Made by a program: the position numbers and the translations under genes. A DNA stretch of 64,000 nucleotides from Fomitopsis serialis (Eukaryota > Basidiomycota > Agaricomycetes > Polyporales > Fomitopsidaceae). Shown one piece after another: positions 55,679 to 64,000 of this stretch. The notes beneath the pieces were generated by a model. The model was given only the letters and a program-made list of their open reading frames with translations. It was not told the origin of the DNA and made no database searches. The DNA lies in the NCBI RefSeq assembly GCF_022376445.1, contig NW_025954998.1, positions 186,001 through 250,000 on the forward strand. Reading direction: 5' to 3'. Position 1 is the stretch's first letter. Each line of letters opens with the position of its first letter.

Positions 55679-57897
55679 TCACCGCTCGTCCACCGCTAGC
55701 CCCAACACCTGCCACTTCCCCTGCACGTCCTCGTACGCACGCCGGATGACCTCCGCATGCGCCTGCGACCGCGCGCGGAACGCTGCCGGGAATATCTTCG
55801 GCACCGGGATGAAGCCCTCGGTCCACGTCGCCGGCTCGTCGTCCGGGTTCGGGAGCGCGCCGGACGGGCAGGATAAGTCGAATGCCCAGAGGAGCCGCGA
55901 GAGGACGATGAAGAGCGACGCCTCGGCGACGTAGCTGCCCTGGCAGAAGCGCCGGCCCCAGCCGAAGGCGTAGCTGAAGACATCGTTCGTGGGCGTCAGA
56001 GGCGCGACGGTGAGTCAAAGGAGAAGTACGTACTGGTCCCGATCTTGCGAGGTCGGCCCGCTCGCCCAGCAGGTGGGCTTACCGGGCGTGTACCATCGCT
56101 CGGGACGGAAAGCGAGCGGGTCAGGGTATCGCGAGGGGTCCATGTGGATCGCCCAGATGTTGCCGATCACAGCAGTCCCTTTGGGGATGAAGTATCCCCC
56201 GTAGACGTCGTCTGCATCTGCGCGGTGGGCCACGCCTGGTCGAGTTGAGCGCAGGACACGGGGAAGGGTAAGTTCGGTACGGACGCACCCATGATCGTCG
56301 GAGGCCTGCGCCGGAGCGTCTCCTTGATACAGGCGACCACCCACGGCAGCCTCTCCTCGTCCTCCCAACTCGGCAACCGCCCCTGCGCGACGGGAACGAC
56401 CTCGTCGAGCTCCGCACGCGCACGCTCGAGCGCACTGGGGTTATGGAGCATGAAGAGGATGAACGTCTCGATCGTCGCCGCGGTTGTGTCCGAGCCCGCC
56501 TCGAGCATCGACCCCGCCGTGTACGCGACTAGCTTGTCGCGCATCCAGCCAGAGGCACTGGTTTCTGAGACGGGCGCGTTGGATGTAGAGGCGACGCCCC
56601 GCCCGGGGAGGTCTTCGAGTCCAGCGTCGGCGCGTGCACGGAGGTAAGCGGGAACGAAGCCAGCAAGGGCGATCCCAGACTTGAAGGTCGCGCGGCACTC
56701 GTCGAGGAGCCGGCCCCAGAGATCCATCTCCCTGTGCGAGATTGCTCAGTCCCATACTGCGTGAAGGAAACGGGTATAGATGGGGCTGACCAGCGATGCA
56801 TCTTGCGCACTTCGACCCGCCAGGGCGCAAGGATGTCTGGGAGCCACCGCAAGAACGAGAACCCGTCTGCCCTGGGTCGACCGATTGCGATTCAGGTAAG
56901 GCTTTACTACATTTGCATGGGCATCTTACATGTAAACGCCCGGTTGAGATACGTTCGTGAAATTGCTCATGACATTGTAGATGCGGTGGCTATGCGCCGT
57001 TAGTGATAGGATCCGGGGCGCGCGTGCACGACGGTGACGGACTCACAGGTAGGGATGGCCGATGAGCCTGTGGACCCGCTGGCCGTATGTCAAGTTCAGC
57101 ACCACTCCTGTTGTCTACAAGCATGAAGGCATAGTGAGCTTTCCTCCGCGATGCCGCTCAACAATTGGCTTGCGCACATATCGCCTGATGACCGCGAACC
57201 AATGCTCTCAGGGACCTCGCCGTTCGGACCCTGCACATGCGTCTCCGCGACGCTCTGATCGCCATGCACGAGCAGGTCGTGCGCCAGCACGCGCGACTCA
57301 AACTCTTGCATCTTGCGCAGCTGGCGCGACGGGCCGGGGCCGATAGCGGACTGGAGTGCCCGCCGGACGACCTGTCACACCACCGACGCGTTAGCTGATT
57401 AGTCTGAAGAACGCGCGTGACACGCACGCACCCGCCAGGTGTGCCCGTAGCCCATGAGGACCATGCGCTGCCCGTCGCTGAGGATGTCCATCGCGACATG
57501 CGGACTTGCGCGCCCAGAGTAGACCGTGCCGCGGTTGACGAAGAGCTCGTCGGCCGCCTCTGCAGTGTTGAGGACGACGAGCTCTGTGAGGCCCATGCGG
57601 ACGCGGAAGACGGGACCGTACTCGCGGGCCCATTTGAGAAACTGTGGGAGCGTGTGAGCGAAACCTGGAGGGGATGGCTTGCTGTGGAGGGGTACGACGT
57701 ACCTGGAGATGAGGAGGAGGACGTTTACTTGGAGGAGGTTGCCGAGGACGGGATGCCGGGAGGCCTGGTGGGCACGGTAAGCCACGAAACTGCGCGCCTC
57801 GAGATTGAGTGACGTAGAGCAAGACACTGAGCAGTAAGATGCCCAGGACGACTATGCAGTCCAGGGCAGTGATATTGTGAACCAGTATGTCCCTCAT
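55679..57897 (-). CDS. Cytochrome P450 monooxygenase (microsomal)
   Basis: Membrane-anchored heme-thiolate monooxygenase. The start is the ATG at 57897 (MRDILVHNITALDCIVVLGI), giving an N-terminal anchor helix and a Pro-rich hinge with GLPCPPGLP. The I-helix AGSDTTAATIETF lies near 56480, the ExxR motif KETLRR near 56325, the PERF-type FRPERWY near 56100, and the heme-binding loop FGWGRRFCQG with the axial Cys near 55950. The stop is TGA at 55679 after GLAVDER. Around eight short introns divide it. Frame breaks occur in the hinge near 57745 and in the exons around 57300-57150. Total length about 510 aa is typical. The FGWGRRFC loop and overall layout match the large basidiomycete CYP clans; no substrate can be given. 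Confidence 0.9.
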
Positions 57898-58315
57898 AGT
57901 GGCGGAACCGACGAGCCGTGCAGCTGCGCAAGGCGTATATAGGGAAATCGTGGATTTTGGAAGAGGCAGGCCTTGTGCCGAAAGAGCATGACTTGCCTGT
58001 GTCTGCTTGGAGCTCGAGAAGACGGAGAAGGGTCAGTTGACGAGTACTTCTTCCCACTGAAGACACAACGATGCCCGTTGCTCCCATCTGCGTAGGCATG
58101 AAATAAGAACGATCAGAATGTATGATGGAATGCGCTTTTGCGTGATATGGATGTAACTGCAAGCAGAGACACGCTTCATGGACACTGGGAGTCGGAAGAC
58201 GCAGAGCGGGCGTCTGTGCGATGTACGTGTCCGATCTAGATCGACGCGTCCACGACGTCCACAGTCAGATCGAGCGCTCGGTCTCCTCCGTACGTCCATC
58301 GTCTTCACCTCCACC

Positions 58316-59710
58316 ATGGCCAGCGCATCCCCAGAGCTGCCTCCCTCGGGGGCTACATCCACGCCGTCCGCGAGTCGTGCAAGACTGCGCGACAGTGGGC
58401 CAACATCTCCGTGAGTCACGTCCTCCACTCCCGCCATGCACCCACACTCGCCCCACAGATCCCCGACGCCGCCATCCAGCGCTCCTCCGCTCGCCGGCCT
58501 TCGCGCGACCTTCCCCCGCCTCCGCACCACCCACGGCTACGCCCTCCCGCTCGCCTTCCCCTCCCCCGCCGCCGAGCTCAACCTCCTCGCCGCCCTCTCC
58601 CTCCTCAACTTCGGCTCCGGCTACCGCGCCCCGCTCCACGCCGCCGCGGCCCGCGGCGCGTTCGACACCGTCCGCGCGCTCGTCTTCGGGATGCACATCT
58701 CCGAGGGCGCGGGCGGCGGATATTTGAGCGCGCGCGGGATGCAGGCGGCCAGTGCGCAGGACGTCGCGGAGCTCATGGGCGTGGCGGGCAAGCTGCATGT
58801 CGAGCGGGCGCACGAGAGCATACCCGGGCTGACCGTGGGCGAGCTGGGCGGCCCGGTGTGGGAGCTGGTGAGCCTGGTGACCGCAGTGTTGAACGAGACG
58901 GGGGCGGTGCTCGTTGAGGGAGGGTATCCGGACCTGGGCGCGTTCGTGCTCGAGGCGTTGAAGGCGGGGAGCAAGGCGAAGGACCCGGAGAGGGCGTGCG
59001 ACGTCGTGCTCGAGCGGGTGAGTGCGGGCGCGCGTGCGCGTTGGTGGGTGTGGGCTGACGGAACGCGTAGCTCGTACGCGGGATACCTGCCTTCCGGGAC
59101 ATGGCAACCGCCCAGGGCCATCGTGCGTGCCCTTCGTTTGCCACCTCACGAGTGTACGCTGAACGGGTGGACAGATATATATTGCTTCAAAAAGGCTCTC
59201 CTGACGATACACTCCATCGCACGACGGTTCGGCGGCGCAGGAGGCCACTCTTCATCCTCGATCCCCGTCCCGCCCGGGACAGACAACCTCCCCATCTTCG
59301 TCGACAACGTCATCCCCTCGTTGCTCGTCCACCTCGGCGTGATCGACCTGTCGACGTCGACACCCTCCCTAGGGCTCACCGGCCTCTTCCCTGGCGCTGG
59401 AAGTCCAGAAAAGCTCGAAACGCTGTTAGCGGAGGCAGCGGCGCCGACGGACCGACCGAAGGAGATCCCTGAGGAGGGCCCGGTGCTTACGACGGAGCAG
59501 GCGTATGTCTTGCGCGCCGCCGCGGTCGATGCCTGTGAGAGGATGGTGCAGGTTGCGAAGGGGCTGGACACTGGTGGGCGAGAGGACCTGGGGTGGATGG
59601 GGGAGGTGACGGCGCCGGAGGTGGATGCGTGGTTGTGGGCGGTCGCAAAGGACAGGGCGGACTATAGGCGGTTGACGCGGTTTGTGCTTAGGGACACGCC
59701 ATATTTCTGA
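58316..59710 (+). CDS. Queuosine 5'-phosphate N-glycosylase/hydrolase (queuosine salvage, DUF2419)
   Basis: Qng1-type enzyme that releases the base queuine from queuosine 5'-phosphate so it can be reused for tRNA wobble modification. Start at 58316 (strong context ccaccATGG). Exon 1 ends at 58410, exon 2 begins at 58459. Family landmarks are GGYIHAVRESCKTARQWANI, LNLLAALSLLNFGSGYRAPL, AFDTVRALVFGMHIS, FKKALLTIHSIARRFGG, LPIFVDNVIPSLLVHLGVID, RAAAVDACERMVQ and the C-terminal VDAWLWAVAKDRADYRRLTR ending DTPYF. Two further introns (donors GTGAGTGCG near 59019 and GTGCGTGCC near 59122) are visible. Frame breaks in exon 1 (near 58340) and early exon 2 (near 58485-58510) fit missing bases. Eukaryotes cannot make queuine, so the fungus would take it from bacteria or diet. 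Length about 400 aa is close to the family norm. Confidence 0.87.
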
Positions 59711-60473
59711 GATGTTTCCTAGCCAGGGAGCGCAGTCTCCCGTGCACTGCGTCGTACGAACGTTCGTGGGTCTTCAAAGGTTCATCATGAACCTACCTTG
59801 AACGGATAGATGAATGGCACTGCAGTGCGCAAGATGCGCCGCCTCCAGGGTCTTTACGGATGGCAGACAGTTGAAAGTTGGGAAAGACAGGACACGGAGG
59901 ACCAATGATGCGGGTGCCTTACCGGGAGCCAGCAGTGGGCGAAGCCATCCTCCATTTGGGAGTTTGTTTCGTTGCGCGCAGGAGGTTCTTCATTTAAAGA
60001 TCTAGAAGGTGATCCGGACGAGCATCGGCCGGCGTGCGTGCGTTGGATGCGAGGGCAGATGAGAACTGTCCAATGGCGACAAGGGGCCAATCAGAATGTC
60101 TCCGCGATGTTGTTGCGCATGCCGGAGACGTAATGCAGAGATACGGGGCAGTTACCATGGCAGACACGGCGGGGGCGACGAGAGAGGTGGTGGTGGTGGG
60201 CGGGAGAGAGTCGAGGACCGGGGTGGAGGGAGCACGTGCACGATGAGGGCATGCGTCGGGGACGTCGAGGACGGGGCGGGAGACGGTGGCCATCGATCTC
60301 TGCGACGACCATCAGCCATCTGCCGACGATCTGCAGGCTGCCGCTCCTGCTGCTGAGCGGCGCGCAGCTGTGTTTCCTGGACGACTGCTGCTGGCGAACC
60401 TCATAACAGGCTCGCCAGGCCTCTCTCACGTCCACTCTCCTCCGCTGCCCCGATTCCACGCGTCCAGACAACC
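59711..60473. other. Intergenic, NAD kinase promoter region
   Basis: A 100-codon frame at 59994-60293 on the minus strand has no recognisable content. The region should contain the NAD kinase promoter; no TATA box is evident. Confidence 0.4.
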
Positions 60474-63400
60474 ATGCACAGCGTGCAGTCGCCCGACACG
60501 GACGTCTTCTCCACGCCGCCGTCGACGCCCGGCGTGCAGGACCTGCCGCCGTCGCTGCGCCGCCGCACGAGCAGGCCGAGCAACCTGCGCATCCAGCACG
60601 ACGCCCCCGACTGGGCCCCCAACGTCGTCCTCGACCAGGACTCGCCCGACCTCAAGCGCACCCACCCCTCCCCCCGGCCGTACGCAAACGGCTCCCACTC
60701 GCCTGCCCCTCCTGCCTCCCTGGGAACAGGCCTGGCCCAGTCGCTGACACACCCGCTCTCTGCCGCACCCACTGCGAGTCCCTCCCTCGACCCGTCCGGG
60801 CGCCCGCACCCTGCCCATGCCCCCCATCATCTCGCTGCGTCCCCCCACCCCACCTCCCCCTACTTCGTCCACTCCCAGCTCCAGGGCGTGTCCATCCAGG
60901 ACTTCCTCCACGCAAAAAAGTGCAAGGCCATTCATGACGCGCGCATGGAGCACACCCGCCCAGCCTCCAGCGCAGACTCCGACCCCTTCTCTGCCCGCAG
61001 CTCCGACTTTGACCTCGAGGACGACTACGATGCCGGCAGCCTCACCCGTCAGCTCGCGGAGACCGCCGTCGGCGTCCGCGAGATGAGCAAGCAGCTCGGT
61101 GAGTCTCCTTCTCCCCGTGTCCTCGCGCTTGGTTGGTAGTGGACGCCCGGTCTGTTGTGCTACACTCCCGGATGCTACGCATGTACGATCCCGAAGATCG
61201 CGGCATGCGTGGTCGTCGCTATGTGCGCGTCATGGCAGCTCGTCGTCCGCGATCGCTAGAGCGGATGCCCCGAGCAATCCATTTCCGGTGTGTGAGGACT
61301 GCACACGCTTGACCGTCTACATTGCGACGAGCATGTTCAATGGCTCGGCTCTTGGACGGCCGCAATAATCTCCGTCGTCCGTCCCACACAGAAGCCTCCA
61401 ACTCTAAACATGGCACGGGCGTGTTCGTAGTGAGCCAGAGATAGATCTGGTAGGCTCCACGCAACCTCCCTAGCTACACGGTCCATGGAAGCAGAAGCTC
61501 TTCCTCTGCTCCGGGGGCTTCGCTCCTCATTGCCGCGCCATATTGGTCTCCCGCCGTTGCAATGGCTAACCCCGCCCACAGGCCGCACCCGCGTGCACTC
61601 GCACATCCACAGTGTCCTCATCGTCACCAAGGCGCGCGACAACCGGCTCATCCAGCTCACGCGCGAGCTCGCGCTCTTCCTCATGCTCAAGCCGACCCAC
61701 TCCGGACGCGGCCTGGTCGTCTACGTTGACGCGCAGCTCAAGGCCTCCCGCAGGTTCGACGCCGCCGGCATCGAGCGCGACCACCCCGAGCTCTTCGTAC
61801 CCTTCCCACGCCGCCGCGAGTCCGGCTCGAGCACCCACTCCGCCGCGTCGGGGATGTCGCGCGAGGAGAACGGGCACGCGCATCCCGTCGGCGAGGGCCA
61901 GCTCCGGTACTGGACCGCGGACATGTGTAGCCGGAGCCCGCACCTGTTTGACTTTGTCGTCACGGTGCGTCCTTCTTTCCCGCATCCTCCGACCAGAGTG
62001 AGTCCTGACCGGTGCCGTCCCACAGCTCGGCGGCGACGGGACCGTGCTCTTCACGTCGTGGCTCTTCCAGCGGATCGTCCCGCCCGTGCTCCCGTTCGCG
62101 CTCGGCTCGCTCGGCTTCCTGACCAACTTCGACTTCGCGGACTACGCCGCGGTCATGGACGCCACGCTCGACAACGGCATCCGCGTCAACCTCCGCATGC
62201 GCTTCACGTGCACCGTCTACCGCGCGGTCAAGCCCGAGGACGAGCGCACGACGCGGCGCGCAGTCAAGAAGGCGACACGGGCGAGATCCTGATGAAGAAT
62301 CTCGAGAAGGGCGGCTGGGAGGCGCTCGAGAGCGGGTGTGCGCCCGCGTTTGATCCCCTGGGCACGGGCAAGGTCGGCAAGGATAGGGAAATCATGTGCT
62401 TTACGACGAGGCCGGTGGAGAGCTTCGAGGTGCTGAACGACCTGGTCGTCGATCGGGGGCCGAGTCCGTATGTGAGCCTGCTGGAGCTGTTTGGTGAGTC
62501 GGCTTGCTCGAAGTCGTCGTACACTTGCTGACCCCTTGTCTTTTAGGTGACGAGCACCATCTGACGACTGTACAAGCTGACGGGCTCACAATATCGACAC
62601 CCACGGGGTCGACGGCGTACTCAGTACGTGTCTCATTCGTGCTTGAAGGAGACGGCGATTCATTCATATACTCTGCTACAGTTATCCGCGGGCGGATCAC
62701 TAGTACATCCCGAAATCCCGGCCATCCTAATCACACCCATTTGCCCACATACGTTATCGTTCCGACCCATGCTCCTCCCGGATAGCATGGAACTCCGCAT
62801 CTGCGTCCCGTTCAACTCGCGAAGCACTGCGTGGGCGTCCTTCGATGGCCGGGGCCGCGTCGAATTGAAGCGTGCGCATCCTTCTCTTCCTGATTATCTG
62901 TTTTTCCTCACGGTCCGTCGTAGAGGGCGACCACATCAAGGTGACCGCGTCTAAGTACCCGTTCCCGACCGTCTGTGCGGACACGCAGTCGACGGATTGG
63001 TTCAACTCGATCTCGCGCACGCTCAAGTGGAACGAGCGCGAGCGCCAGAAGTCGTTCGTCGTCGTCGAGGAGGGCCCCGCGCACAAGAAGGACAAGAAAC
63101 GGCGCCTCTCGGAGGCGTCCGAGAACGGCGAGCCCGTCCGTGGCGACCACCCAGAAGAGCAAGGTGGTGAGGACGAAGAGGAGGACGAAGATGAAGAGGA
63201 GGAGGACGAGACGTTCGACATCGACGACCTCTCGTCGACGGAGTCGTCCCCACCCCGCGTCGTCTCCAAGCTCGAAGAGAACCTCCTCCAGCCCGACGAG
63301 GCGAGGATCGGCAAGGAGAAGGTCGTCGAGCAGGCCAACGGCGGCGACCAAGCGCACGCGGACGTGCAGTCCACGGCGGAGGACGTCGCCCGTCTGCTCA

Positions 63401-63870
63401 CCGCGAACAACCCCTTCCTCCAGATCCCGCACGGGCGCTCGGGCGTGCAGTCCGGCATCGAGACCCCGGATAGGTTCACCGGTCCCCACCCCCATCCACC
63501 ACGCGTGTCGCCTCGCCATGTGCAGTTCGCGCAATCGAACGACTCGTCGAGCGGATCGCTCGCGTCGCTCGACACACGTCACCCTGCAGCAACAGCAGCA
63601 CCGGCCCCACCGTTCCGGCGGGAGCTCAGAGAAGAGGGCGGCCGGAGCCAGACGAGGCGGACGGGGACGTCGCGCAGTCGAACGCCGAGGACGCGAGAGT
63701 CTGAGCTTGAGGCGCAGAAGACGCCGAGGGGCTTCGACGAGGCGAGGATACGGAGAACGATGTCTCGGAGCCGGTCGAGGGACGTCCCGCGCGAGGCGCA
63801 TGTCCGGCGAGCGTTTGCGGTGTGGGGCCAAGACGAAAGCGATAGTGCGGCGAGCGACAGCGACACATAG
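60474..63870 (+). CDS. NAD+ kinase, about 896 aa with long N- and C-terminal extensions
   Basis: Phosphorylates NAD(H) to NADP(H) using ATP. Exons: 60474-61098, 61582-61964, 62026-62493, 62547-62623, 62682-62871, 62924-63870. The catalytic core starts near residue 225 ([16 protein letters not shown]) and contains the GGDGT nucleotide motif at about 338 ([16 protein letters not shown]), [11 protein letters not shown], the [19 protein letters not shown] motif and [16 protein letters not shown]. The N-terminal 200 residues are Pro/Ser-rich; the C-terminal 300 are disordered with an acidic run (about 63165-63220, almost only Glu and Asp) and Arg/Ser-rich ends. One G is missing near 62271 (KKGDTGEIL). 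The first intron is 483 bp, long for this genome. It is a Utr1-like eukaryotic NAD kinase; localisation is not clear. Confidence 0.92.
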
Positions 63871-64000
63871 CGAGTCGCGAAGGGTTTGACGGCTTGGTAG
63901 CATCGGTGGATCCATGGACCGGAAGTTCACGTAGATTGACACGATAATATGGTCTCATCATACATTTGACTCACGACGCATTCATACATGCAAATAGATC
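63871..64000. other. 3' flank of the NAD kinase gene
   Basis: The last 130 bp of the window contain no further gene. They should include the NAD kinase 3' UTR. Confidence 0.4.

Noticed and set aside
58265..59248. 327-codon minus-strand frame
   Set aside because: Antisense of the queuosine salvage gene, whose family motifs are unmistakable on the plus strand.
62908..63942. 344-codon minus-strand frame
   Set aside because: Antisense of the disordered NAD kinase tail; Arg/Leu-rich composition is typical of such shadows.

Overview
The window is nuclear DNA of a filamentous basidiomycete, most likely an Agaricomycete and possibly Polyporales-like. The evidence is dense genes split by many 46-60 bp GT-AG introns, GC-rich coding DNA, CT-rich promoters behind TATA boxes, and fungal families: the DASH subunit Dad2, an OPT transporter, an HMT1-type ABC half transporter and a chitin-synthase myosin fragment. 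No rRNA, tRNA or CRISPR was recognised. I could run no searches, so families are assigned from motifs.

Layout. 1-1.04 kb: N-terminal part of an HMT1/ABCB6-like ABC transporter (-). 3.9-4.6: small Ser-rich orphan (-). 5.4-6.4: SDR oxidoreductase (-). 6.9-9.6: orphan acidic nuclear-type protein (+). 10.6-11.9: alpha/beta-hydrolase (+). 13.4-16.7: phosphoenolpyruvate carboxykinase (PEPCK) with promoter and a possible 1 kb leader intron (+). 16.6-32.0: accessory island. 32.5-32.9: DAD2 (-), divergent from a large orphan membrane-anchored protein at 33.2-38.3 (+). 39.2-42.6: 17-exon OPT transporter (+). 43.1-46.3: SCY1/CEX1-like pseudokinase (-), divergent from Mediator subunit MED14 at 46.6-51.0 (+). 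52.1-53.8: HMG-box regulator (+). 55.7-57.9: cytochrome P450 (-). 58.3-59.7: queuosine salvage protein (+). 60.5-63.9: NAD kinase (+).

The accessory island is the unusual part. It starts with a tandem duplication of the PEPCK 3' end (a further copy lies 14 kb away) and carries three copies of an unrecognised gene family. One copy is split by a 1,783-bp hAT-like element with a perfect 8-bp target duplication. The core is a long inverted repeat (arms 20.34-22.5 and 28.1-30.1 kb) whose arms encode a Ser/Thr-rich protein made of degenerate repeats. One arm is split by a 501-bp solo LTR with a 5-bp target duplication. Between the arms lie a captured, out-of-context piece of a chitin-synthase-type myosin motor and an orphan gene. 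Excising the LTR and the hAT-like element on paper restores the older arrangement, so the order of events can be partly read.

A second window-wide signal is that many conserved genes (PEPCK, OPT, SCY1, NAD kinase, SDR, HMG, P450, queuosine salvage) contain single-base frame breaks, most explained by one base missing from a short G, C or T run. I read these as consensus or sequencing errors, so CDS spans below are outer limits and broken reading frames are mentioned without calling the gene a pseudogene.
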